Shown: positions 25,826 through 33,912 of the stretch, piece after piece
Position numbering within the stretch: position 1 is the stretch's first letter
Layout: each line of letters opens with the position of its first letter
Notes under the pieces: model-generated
What the model was told of the DNA's origin: nothing
Database searches by the model: none
Seen by the model: the letters and a program-made list of their open reading frames with translations, nothing else
DNA from: G958296245 sp965262055
GTDB lineage: Bacteria; Chloroflexota; Dehalococcoidia; Lucifugimonadales; G958296245
Reading direction: 5' to 3'
Length of the DNA stretch: 64,000 nucleotides
Assembly: GCA_965262055.1 (NCBI GenBank)
Contig: CBDHEI010000002.1
Location: 248,001-312,000, forward strand
Made by a program: the position numbers and the translations under genes

Positions 25826-26731
25826 CTAGCTAAGGATATCTACCAGCGGTTGACCGGTCACAGCGTCAGCCAGACCTTTCAACATAGGGGGATTTGCCGC
25901 GTCGCATTGAGCTCCCAAGAGTTGAGAAAGCGTTAAGCCAGTAGCTGGAGAATCGCCATTTCGAGAGAAATCGACTCCTGATATCTTCGTGAAGAGGAAT
26001 TTAGCTTCGCGCAGTCTCGCACCGCTCAAATCTGTCCGCAAAGCCGCGTTGGTAAAGGCTTGGTGCGCCGGCATGGACCCAGGCATTTTCGCGCTTGGTG
26101 TGGAGAGATCCAACCCGGTTAGGTCCCCGCCTCTCAGGTCTGTTCCATGCAGGTCAACGTTAAAAGACTCCTTACTCTCGAGTCTACGGTGTTTGTCGCC
26201 CCGGGCACCGATAACTCTCATCGCAACCTGCACATCCTCTCGTAGTACGAACCCTTCCACGTCCTCCGGTTGCTCTGGGAAGTTCACGTCCCTAGTTGGA
26301 TCACGTATGAATGCGCAGAGCGACTCCATGATCTGAATGTGGTACTGCTCGGGATCTTCAGAGGCGAGGTGTCGAAGTGCGTAGATACCTCCCAGGCGAA
26401 CGGATGGGACTTCGTTGCCCAGCATCTTCGCTCCCTTCTGATAGCGTTCATTGAGCAGGCTCTCATGCGCGGTGTCAGCTTGTTCTTGCGCCGTGGCGGC
26501 CTGACGCTGAGCCGCGGATGCTTGGCGTTCTGCTACCCATCCGCGCCACAACGCGAACACAAAGGCGAGTGCGCCACCAATCAGGAGTCCTACGTTTCTA
26601 AGCGTTTCGCTGTTCGACACCGTCGTCGGCGCTTTAGGGTGCAACCAGTCCCAGAGGCATACGGAGGCAACGACGCCTGCCGCCAGCAATACTAGTGCCA
26701 GAACAGCGAACCAGAATGTGCCTGATTTCAT
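25826..26731 (-). CDS. Membrane-anchored pentapeptide-repeat protein
   Basis: A 301-residue protein. Two helices near the N-terminus (about 7-29 and 47-65) are followed by a coiled-coil-like Ala/Gln segment (about 68-98), then ERYQKGAKMLGNEVPSVRLGGIYALRHLA. The C-terminal part carries A(D/N)LxX-type repeats (VDLHGTDLRGGDLTGLDL; DLSGARLREAKF). The ATG at 26731 lies 8 bp after the stop of the restriction-modification gene, so they are one operon. Such proteins are widespread and of unknown function; coupling to a defence gene is noteworthy. GC content is lower than the core genes. Confidence 0.75.
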   Translation of the reverse strand: MKSGTFWFAVLALVLLAAGVVASVCLWDWLHPKAPTTVSNSETLRNVGLLIGGALAFVFALWRGWVAERQASAAQRQAATAQEQADTAHESLLNERYQKGAKMLGNEVPSVRLGGIYALRHLASEDPEQYHIQIMESLCAFIRDPTRDVNFPEQPEDVEGFVLREDVQVAMRVIGARGDKHRRLESKESFNVDLHGTDLRGGDLTGLDLSTPSAKMPGSMPAHQAFTNAALRTDLSGARLREAKFLFTKISGVDFSRNGDSPATGLTLSQLLGAQCDAANPPMLKGLADAVTGQPLVDILS

Positions 26732-26739
26732 GAGGCGTT

Positions 26740-29700
26740 TCAATTGTTGGTCACCAACTGCATTATAGCGGTTATGCGCCGCGCCGTGTCCGTGAAATGG
26801 TGGACGTCTTCCGGGTGGAGGGGGCGGTCGAGGACCTTGTGCTCGCGATATGACAGCCACTTCTTGAGGACCTGGTAGCCGCCGAGCTTGTAGTGCCAGA
26901 CGGCGGCGGGGACGTTGCGCCAGTAGGCGCGGTCGTTGAGGTATACGTCGAAGGTGGTGTCGCCGAGGGTGGGGGCTGCCTCGCCCAGGGCGGCTGTTTC
27001 GGATGCGGTGCGGGGGCGCTCGACGACGCGGCCCTGGCCGGGCATGACGGCCTCGCCCTGTCCGAAGTGGCCCCAGCCCGCCGTGAGCGCGAAGTCGCCG
27101 CCCGTCATGTTGCCGCCATCCGTGGTGGACGGGACGGCTACGGCGGCGATCTCGGGGCGCAGCGATGCCTCGGTGACGCCGGGGACGGGGGTGTCGGGGT
27201 CGAGCAGGGCGGCCAGCTCGCGGCCCTTCGCGGCTGACGCGGCGACCTCGTCGGCCACCCCGTTGCCGCTGCCGTCGGGCCAGCCCGGAAGGGGGATGCG
27301 CGGCCACTCCATTCGCAGGGCCCCGGCGTTGGCCTCGCGGTAGGCGGGGTCGTGGAGGACGGCGAGGACGTGGTGGAACAGGTCTTCCACGCCTAGGCCC
27401 AGACGGTCGAGATAGCTTTGGGCCATGTCCGACAGGTTGGGACGGCTATGGGCTCCGCTGCTGTCGAGACCCAGACCGTCGTCACGGAGCCACGCGGGAA
27501 TACAGGTAGCGCCCCGATCTATCAGGTCCAGGCAACCCAAGTTTGAGATGACCTGTGGAGGAGACCACTCTCTACGGGGTTTATGCTGTGCGACCATCCA
27601 GAGATTGTTGTCGAATAAGTGCGGCTTGAAGTCCGGTACCGGACGACCAAGCAAGCCACGTCCCAGCTCCCAATACAGCCATCTTGTATCAAATGGCCTG
27701 TAGGCGTGGCGGACGAAGTTGGCATCTATGGGTCCCCCACGTGCCAATAGTGAGTTTCTCACCACCTGAGCATCTGAAACCACGAATCCTGAGGAGCTCT
27801 TCATTGCGGAAGGAAATTTCCTTGCGATCTCATTACTTGTAACGGAGGAATCGAAGTACTCATCAAGCCTGACCCTCAATTTGTCAAGTTCAATATCAAT
27901 GAGGAACGCATCTCGCTTGCTCTGCACTCCAGGAAACGAGACCGGGAACAGATCGGGCAGAGCCGGCCAGTCGTGCCAGGTTTCTCCGACCGCTACGGGC
28001 GCGAATGGCAGGCCCAACGACAGGGGCGGCGCGACGTCTACGTATAGGGTGTCCGGCGGGGTCTCGGCCGCTTCGTCCAACTCTTCGAGCTTGGCCTGGC
28101 CCCATAGGTGGCGGAAGGCAACTACATTAGCCGGTGCGTGGTCGGCCTTGCGCACCAGCGTGGTGATCGCAGTGCCGACCTGGATGCCGACCGGGTCCTC
28201 CGGCGTCGAGAAGATGCTGGGGTCGGGGTCGCCGTCGGGCGTCGTCTTGCCAGTCCTGTATTTGTCGCCGTTGAGGTTGTCGATGCGGATTGCGTCGAAC
28301 GACTCCAGGTATCGCTCTCTCATGCCGGTGAAGGAGAGGCCGTCGAGCCAGGAGTAGTTGGAGATGAAGCAGACGACGCCGCGTCCCGTCTTCTCGGCGA
28401 TGCGGCGCTCGGCCATGCGGAAGAAGCGGACGTAGAGGTCGTTAAGTCCCTGGCCCTCGGGGCGGCGCACTTGCCTGGTGGTGCGGTAGGCGGAGGACAG
28501 CCCGCGCTCCTCGTCGACGGCCATGCCGGCGTAGCCGTTGTAGGGGGGATTGCCGAGGATGACGAGGACGGGGGTGTCCCGCTTGACGCTCTCGGCGCGT
28601 TCGCGCTCCTCCTCCAGTTCCGGGAATGGGAGCGGCTTCTGGACGGTGGGCTCCCAGCCCGTGAGGGCGTTGGTGAGGAAGATGCCGGCGCGCTCGTCCC
28701 CGTCATCGGCCAGAGGTGCGTCGAGGGCCTGCATGGTGAGTCCGACCTGGAGGTGGGCTACGACGAACGGGGCGGGCATGATCTCGAAGCCGAAGACGCG
28801 CCCGGTGGCCGCCCGCTTCACGTGCGCTCCGGTGAGTGCGCCGAGGCCGCGGTCCTGGAGGTTGGCGGCGATGCGGCGCAGGACCTCTGCGAGGTACGCG
28901 CCGGTGCCGCAGCAGGGATCGAGGACGTAGACGTTGTCGGCGGCCAGGCCGTCGGCGATGCCGAGGTCGTCCTTCAGGGCGCGGTCGACGCGGGCGACCA
29001 TGTAGCGCACCACCTCGGCGGGGGTGTACCAGACGCCAAGCTGCTTGCGGAGGGCGGGGTCGAAGGCCTCGAGGAACGGCTCGTAGAAGTAGGGGACGGC
29101 CTCGCCCTCGCTGAACCGGTCGAAGAAGGCTTCGCGGTCGACGCGGTCCAGGGCGTCGGCGGTCCAGTCGAGCACCTCGACGAGTCCGAGGGGTTGGAGG
29201 CGCCCGGGGTCGGATAGCTGCTGGAAGAGCGCCCTGAGCACTGGGGCGCGGAGGTGCCAGACGGCCTCGTGCCAGTTGAAACGGCCAGCCGGCGGCGGCG
29301 TTTGCCGTGCCCAGAGCACCCACGCGGAGAATATGCCGTAGAAGAGGGTCTGGACGAGGGTGGAGCGGAAGAAGGCGGCGCCGCGGTCGCCTTCGAAGCG
29401 GACTCCGAGGGCCTCCTCAAGGGCTGTGCGCACCGCGCGGAGGGATGGAGCGTCGCCGGCGGCCTCGACGCGGGCGAGTCCGTCGCGTGCGTAGGAGGCT
29501 AGCAGCCAGGCGAGGTCCCTGGGCTCGGCGAGCCTTGCGCGGTGGGAGAGTGCGCGGCAGAGGTACTCGCCGAGGGCGGGGCCGACATCGCGGGCGAAGG
29601 CGCGGGGCGTTTCCAGCCTGGACTCGAACTCGTCCTGTGTCCGGGCGAGCCGGAAGGTCTCAAGCCTGGTTGGGTTGCCCGCGGCGTCCCCGCCGAGCAG

Positions 29701-30090
29701 CACGAAGTCACGGGTGTTGGTGACGAGCACCAGGCGGTACCTGCTCCAGTACTTGCTCACCTGCGCGCCCTCGGCGGTCAGCCACGCGTCGTCGCCGGCT
29801 GGTTTGACCTCGACGACGCCGCACTCGGGGAGCTGCCCCTCGTGGGGCCTTCCGCGCTGGAGCTGTTTGGCGGCGTAGAGTCCAAAGTCGGGGCGTCCCG
29901 CGCCCATGTCCCTGAGCTCGCCGACGCAGCGGACCTTCGGCTTGAGGGTCGCGCCGACGGCTGCGAGGAGGTTGTTGAGGGGCGTGTGGTAGGAGAGCTC
30001 GCCGGTTGCGCCGCCGGAGTCGCGGATGTCGCGAAGGTCGGCGAGGTAGGTTTCGACTATGGTGGAGAGCTTGGCCGCGGTTGTTGGCAT
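26740..30090 (-). CDS. Single-chain restriction-modification enzyme (type ISP/IIG-like), no helicase
   Basis: A 1116-residue protein. Residues about 60-100 hold a PD-(D/E)xK nuclease pattern: GRPDFGLY (Asp68) and GVVEVKPAG (Glu94, Lys96). An alpha-helical segment follows, then the N6-adenine methyltransferase with SAM motif I VLDPCCGTGAYL (389-400) and catalytic NPPY (514-517). The C-terminal 500 residues resemble the type ISP target-recognition region (WMVAQHKPRREWSPPQVISNL). Classical ISP enzymes also have a helicase; none is seen here, so the enzyme resembles type IIG. The ATG at 30090 is preferred to one at 30123; neither has a strong ribosome site. Confidence 0.82.
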   Translation of the reverse strand: MPTTAAKLSTIVETYLADLRDIRDSGGATGELSYHTPLNNLLAAVGATLKPKVRCVGELRDMGAGRPDFGLYAAKQLQRGRPHEGQLPECGVVEVKPAGDDAWLTAEGAQVSKYWSRYRLVLVTNTRDFVLLGGDAAGNPTRLETFRLARTQDEFESRLETPRAFARDVGPALGEYLCRALSHRARLAEPRDLAWLLASYARDGLARVEAAGDAPSLRAVRTALEEALGVRFEGDRGAAFFRSTLVQTLFYGIFSAWVLWARQTPPPAGRFNWHEAVWHLRAPVLRALFQQLSDPGRLQPLGLVEVLDWTADALDRVDREAFFDRFSEGEAVPYFYEPFLEAFDPALRKQLGVWYTPAEVVRYMVARVDRALKDDLGIADGLAADNVYVLDPCCGTGAYLAEVLRRIAANLQDRGLGALTGAHVKRAATGRVFGFEIMPAPFVVAHLQVGLTMQALDAPLADDGDERAGIFLTNALTGWEPTVQKPLPFPELEEERERAESVKRDTPVLVILGNPPYNGYAGMAVDEERGLSSAYRTTRQVRRPEGQGLNDLYVRFFRMAERRIAEKTGRGVVCFISNYSWLDGLSFTGMRERYLESFDAIRIDNLNGDKYRTGKTTPDGDPDPSIFSTPEDPVGIQVGTAITTLVRKADHAPANVVAFRHLWGQAKLEELDEAAETPPDTLYVDVAPPLSLGLPFAPVAVGETWHDWPALPDLFPVSFPGVQSKRDAFLIDIELDKLRVRLDEYFDSSVTSNEIARKFPSAMKSSSGFVVSDAQVVRNSLLARGGPIDANFVRHAYRPFDTRWLYWELGRGLLGRPVPDFKPHLFDNNLWMVAQHKPRREWSPPQVISNLGCLDLIDRGATCIPAWLRDDGLGLDSSGAHSRPNLSDMAQSYLDRLGLGVEDLFHHVLAVLHDPAYREANAGALRMEWPRIPLPGWPDGSGNGVADEVAASAAKGRELAALLDPDTPVPGVTEASLRPEIAAVAVPSTTDGGNMTGGDFALTAGWGHFGQGEAVMPGQGRVVERPRTASETAALGEAAPTLGDTTFDVYLNDRAYWRNVPAAVWHYKLGGYQVLKKWLSYREHKVLDRPLHPEDVHHFTDTARRITAIMQLVTNN

Positions 30091-30142
30091 GGGTGTAGTG
30101 TAGCGCAGGGGAGGAGGGGGCATGAAGGGAGCGCGGGCCAGT

Positions 30143-30208
30143 AAGGGCAGCCCCTACGGCGTGGGTGTGTTGCAGGGGAGGGCAGCCACAAGGGCAGCCC
30201 CTACGGCG
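30143..30208. repeat. 19-bp direct repeat pair beside the IS
   Basis: AAGGGCAGCCCCTACGGCG occurs at 30143-30161 and again at 30190-30208, separated by 28 bp. The IS1380 target site begins 3 bp after the second copy. The core GCCGTAGGGGC (reverse strand) recurs near 55276, suggesting a dispersed repeat family. Confidence 0.7.
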
Positions 30209-30215
30209 GGTTTAG

Positions 30216-31918
30216 CCCGAATCCACCGAAAGACGACTTTGGGGACAGTCCTTGAAGAAGCCAGAGGGTGCTCCTCTGAAATCTGGGAGAATGGTTTTGA
30301 AACAGAAAACCGCCCGGAAACAAGGAGCACCCAGTAGATGCTGCCACAGAATAATCCCGACCGTATCGGCGTCGTCTTTGACGACCACCGCCTGGTGGCC
30401 AATGCCGGCCTGCTCCTGCCGGCCACCCTTGCACAGCACCTGGGCCTGCGGGAACTCGTCGACCATCACCTCGACCTCGGCTGCGCACCGGGGCGGGCGA
30501 ACACGGGGGACAAACTGCTGACGCTGGTCGCTTCCGCGCTGGCGGGCGGCGACTTCATCGACGACGCTGATGCGCTGCGTGCTGGTGGGACGGTCGGTGT
30601 TCTCGGCTGCGTGGTCAAGGCGCCATCCACCCTGGGCACCTTCCTGCGCAGCTTCCGGTGGGGGCATGTCCGTCAACTCGACCGGGTGAGCCGCCAGTTG
30701 CTGGCACGCGCATGGGCCGCTGGGGCCGGACCCGGCGACTCGCCCCTTACCATCGACCTGGACTCCACCATCTGCGAGACCTATGGACTGGACAAAGAAG
30801 GGGCGCGACACCACAACTACACCGGCGCGCGGGGCTATCACCCACTGCTGGCCATCGCCGCCGGAACCGGCGACGTGCTGATGTCCCGGCTGCGCGAGGG
30901 CCGTGCCAACACCGCTCGCGGCGCTGCCCACTTCCTGCGTGAAACGGTGGGGCGGGTGCGCTACGGTGGGGCCAGCGGCCAACTCACGGTGCGCGCCGAC
31001 AGCGGCTTCTACGCCCACGCTCTCGTCGCCGTCTGCCGCGAGATGGGTGTCCGCTTCTCCATCACCATCCGCCAGCACAAAGGCCTGCGGGAGTTGATTG
31101 AGGCGATCCCCGAGCAGGACTGGACGCCGATTCCCTACTGGATGGACGGCGCCGCCGATGTGGCCGAGACCACCTATACCCCCTTCCAGAGTGAACCCGA
31201 CGCCGCGCCGGTGCGGCTCATCGTCCGGCGGGTGAAGCCCACGCCCGGTTCCCAGTTGGCCCTCTTCGCCACCTACAGCTATCACGGCTTCATCACCGAC
31301 CGGGACGGGGAAACCCTGGAACTGGAGGCCGATCATCGCCGCCACGCCGAGATCGAGAACGCCATTCGAGACCTGAAACACGGCGTCGGACTCAACCATC
31401 TCCCCTCGGGGCGCTTCGCCGCCAACGGCGCCTGGCTGGCGGTGCAGGTGATGGCACACAACCTCGCCCGCTGGACAGCGCGCATCGGTCTGGCCGAACG
31501 GACCGTGACCACCAAGACCCTCAGGCGGCGGGTCTTCGCTCTGGTGGGACGGATCACCCGCTCGGCGCGCCGCCTTACCCTGCATCTTCCCCAGCATTGG
31601 CCTTGGGAAACCCAGTTCACTCGCGCCATGGCCCGGCTGCGAGCCATTCCACTCCCCGCCTGAACTGCCAGCCTGCAACTGACCCAACTTCCCTGCAAAC
31701 TCGTGCCACCCCGGTCCGCGAGAGTTCCCTGCTGCGTATTCTCTCGCCATCCCGCGCATCGCAGCTCCCGCAGAGGGCCATAGGGGCCCTATGCGGCGAC
31801 TGAAGACCGTTCGCCGATCCAATCTACCCCAATGAGCCCAGCCATCTCCCCTGTAGCTCCCTCACCCACCCTGCCGCTGTCCTCACGCCGTCCATCGGTG
31901 TCCTTCGGTGGATTCGGG
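30216..31918 (+). mobile_element. Complete IS1380-family insertion sequence
   Basis: The 1703-bp element is bounded by perfect 15-bp terminal inverted repeats, CCCGAATCCACCGAA at the left end (30216-30230) and its reverse complement at the right end (31904-31918). It is flanked by a 5-bp direct repeat TTTAG (30211-30215 and 31919-31923), which fits the 4-5-bp target duplication of this family. One intact transposase fills most of it; about 255 bp of non-coding sequence lies between the stop and the right end. Intact ends and gene suggest a recent insertion. Confidence 0.92.
30338..31663 (+). CDS. IS1380-family transposase
   Basis: A 441-residue DDE transposase. Candidate catalytic residues are Asp140/Asp142 in LTIDLDSTIC, Asp221 in VRADSGFY, and the Glu in RRHAEIENAIRDLKHG (338/340). 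These three sites and the GLNHLPSGRFAANGAWLAVQVMAHNLARW C-terminal block are typical of IS1380. The frame is uninterrupted, so the element could be active. It sits centrally between the terminal inverted repeats. Confidence 0.95.
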   Translation: MLPQNNPDRIGVVFDDHRLVANAGLLLPATLAQHLGLRELVDHHLDLGCAPGRANTGDKLLTLVASALAGGDFIDDADALRAGGTVGVLGCVVKAPSTLGTFLRSFRWGHVRQLDRVSRQLLARAWAAGAGPGDSPLTIDLDSTICETYGLDKEGARHHNYTGARGYHPLLAIAAGTGDVLMSRLREGRANTARGAAHFLRETVGRVRYGGASGQLTVRADSGFYAHALVAVCREMGVRFSITIRQHKGLRELIEAIPEQDWTPIPYWMDGAADVAETTYTPFQSEPDAAPVRLIVRRVKPTPGSQLALFATYSYHGFITDRDGETLELEADHRRHAEIENAIRDLKHGVGLNHLPSGRFAANGAWLAVQVMAHNLARWTARIGLAERTVTTKTLRRRVFALVGRITRSARRLTLHLPQHWPWETQFTRAMARLRAIPLPA

Positions 31919-31923
31919 TTTAG

Positions 31924-32719
31924 CCTCCTCACTGCGATCTACCCCCGCGCCGGGCTGACAGGGGTACGGCAAATGTGCAGGTGCATCTCCTTGACACATC
32001 CCAGAACGGCTGTGCTATACTCCCCACGAGCGCGAGCTTCAGCCAGCTCCCAACCGGCCAATCCGATACAGGCCATAGGGACATGGCGCCGAACCCGCGG
32101 GCACAAGGTCTCGGATTGACACCCCCGCGCTAGACGCGCGCCGTATGGATGCGGCGCTGATAGTCACGCAGCCGCGGGCGTCCGGCCCCCACAAGACGGA
32201 CAATGCACCTTGACAACCGAATAAGTGGCGTCGCCTAACACCACACAGCGGGATACCGACTGGCATTCCCGATGCCAGTACCCTCGCGCCCATTCGACTT
32301 CGAGCGGTTGTAGCTGAGACGGCGGGCAGCAGCCTGCCGTGGCCTTTCACGGTCGTCGCTCCCAATCGAGAATCGGACAGCGTCGCAGCGTACAGGGGAC
32401 CGGTAGGCTCCGCTTGGGACATCCACCTTTGTCGTCGTAGACACTGCTGTGCGGACGGTCTGCTGAAATGCGGGCCCACACGAAAGGCGCATCCACCCCC
32501 GGCAGTTCGACGGGTCCCGGGGGATCATGGATCCGGGCGGCGCTCAGCCCCAACCCTTCGACACACCCCCACTGTGTCAGGGTGAGAGGAGGTTGGCAGC
32601 TTGGCGAGCCCTGCGGGCCTCCCCGCCGCGCTTGCGGCGCCGCTGCGCTTCCTGTTAGTCTTCCGGCTGGCGACCCGTAGCAGCAGCGGGTAGCGCGACA
32701 CCAGGCAACGAGGTGCCCC
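31924..32719. other. Roughly 800-bp region with a promoter and no recognised gene
   Basis: No ORF here shows a family match, good ribosome site and sensible length. A TTGACA/TATACT promoter points rightward at its left side, and the region runs up to the TTG of the SelA-fold gene. Several GC-rich inverted segments are visible (for example around 32600-32680). It could be a long structured leader, a non-coding RNA gene or decayed sequence. Confidence 0.6.
31991..32021 (+). promoter_or_regulatory. Sigma-70-like promoter facing the non-coding region
   Basis: TTGACA (31991-31996) and TATACT (32016-32021), with a slightly long 19-bp spacer. A transcript from here would run about 690 nt before the next start codon. 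Confidence 0.5.
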
Positions 32720-33850
32720 TTGGCAGACGATCCGGCGCAGGTCTACCGTGACATCGGCGTACGCCCCATCATCACCGCTTCAGGCTCCACCACGATGTAC
32801 GGCGGCAGCAGGCTTCGCCCCGAGGTTATGGAGGTCATGAACAAGGCCGCCACCGTGTTGGTCCACCTGGAGGAGCTCAACCGCGAGGCGGGCAAGGTCA
32901 TCGCGGAGGTCACGGGGGCCGAGGCGGGCCTCGTGACGAGCGGCGCTGCGGGCGGGCTGCTGCTGCAGGCTGCGGCATGCATGGCGGGTACCGACCCGGC
33001 GAAGATGTACCGGCTTCCCGACAGCGAGGGAATGCGGAACGAGATCGTCATCCAGAACTCGCACCGGTTCAGCTACGATCAGGCTTACCGTGCCGCCGGC
33101 GCCAGGCTCGTGGGCGTGGGCGACGGGCGTTCCTGCACGCCGTGGGAGCTTGAGTCCGCGATCGGCGACAGGACGGCGGCGGTCGCCTACCTTGTAGCGC
33201 CGTTCACCTCGCGCCGGGCGCTCCCGCTGGACCAGGTGATCGAGGTGGCGCACGCGAAGGGCGTGCCCGTCATCGTGGACGCGGCGTCCAGGCTGCCTCC
33301 CAGGGAGAACCTGCGCAGGTTCATAGCGCAGGGCGCGGACATGGTGATCTTCAGCGGGGGCAAGGGGATACGCGGGCCACAGGGCACCGGGGTCCTCTGC
33401 GGCAGGGCCGACCTGATCGAGGCGGCTGCGGCCAACGGCAGCCCGAACCGCTTCATAGGCCGCTCAATGAAGGTAGCCAAGGAGGAGATAGTCGGGCTTG
33501 TCACTGCCCTGAGGCTGTTCGTCGACGAGGACGAGGATGCCGAGACTCGGGAGTACACGCGGTTGTGCCAGAAGGTGGTAGACGCGCTGATCGAGGTCCC
33601 AGGCATAGGGGTGAGCGTCGAGCACGACGACTACGACTACCATCTCCCGACAGCGGTAATCAGGATGTCCCGAGATTGGGCCGGGCCCACTGTGGATGAG
33701 ATCGCTACCGCCCTGCAGGATGGCGACCCGCCAATATACCTCAACCGCCTCGGCGGCCTCGACGAGATGGCGGTCGATCCGTTCAACGTCACCGAGGACG
33801 AGATGGAAACGCTAATAAGGCGGCTCCGGGAGGAGCTTGTCGGGGGCTAG
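32720..33850 (+). CDS. SelA-fold PLP-dependent transferase/ammonia-lyase (DgaE-like)
   Basis: A 376-residue fold-type I PLP enzyme of the SelA/DgaE superfamily. It has PIITASGSTTMYGGSRL, GAEAGLVTSGAAGGLLLQAAA, VIVDAASRLPPRENL and the cofactor-lysine loop FSGGKGIRGPQGTGVLCG. It lacks the longer N-terminal domain of true selenocysteine synthase (usually about 460 residues), so it is more likely a D-glucosaminate-phosphate ammonia-lyase or similar. The TTG start follows GAGGTG. It is directly upstream of the probable selenoprotein, but the spacing and family do not prove a link. Confidence 0.78.
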   Translation: MADDPAQVYRDIGVRPIITASGSTTMYGGSRLRPEVMEVMNKAATVLVHLEELNREAGKVIAEVTGAEAGLVTSGAAGGLLLQAAACMAGTDPAKMYRLPDSEGMRNEIVIQNSHRFSYDQAYRAAGARLVGVGDGRSCTPWELESAIGDRTAAVAYLVAPFTSRRALPLDQVIEVAHAKGVPVIVDAASRLPPRENLRRFIAQGADMVIFSGGKGIRGPQGTGVLCGRADLIEAAAANGSPNRFIGRSMKVAKEEIVGLVTALRLFVDEDEDAETREYTRLCQKVVDALIEVPGIGVSVEHDDYDYHLPTAVIRMSRDWAGPTVDEIATALQDGDPPIYLNRLGGLDEMAVDPFNVTEDEMETLIRRLREELVGG

Positions 33851-33912
33851 CCCCCCGTTGGTGCAGCATCCGAGCTGGAGCCCGACGGCGTAGAGTCAAT
33901 ACGAGAGGTCCG

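Noticed and set aside
28108..29217. 369-codon plus-strand frame inside the RM gene
   Set aside because: Antisense shadow of the methyltransferase region, whose motifs are unambiguous on the minus strand.
30212..31822. 536-codon antisense frame across the IS element
   Set aside because: It mirrors the transposase in the opposite strand, has no family match and crosses both IS ends; GC-rich codon use keeps the antisense frame open.
32506..32514. TTCGACGGG, the 9-mer conserved at tmRNA 5' ends
   Set aside because: No matching acceptor stem, tag-peptide frame or tRNA-like 3' end was found nearby; a chance match is likely.
32720..33850. True selenocysteine synthase SelA
   Set aside because: The protein is about 80-90 residues shorter than SelA and lacks its N-terminal domain; DgaE-like enzymes share the same fold.
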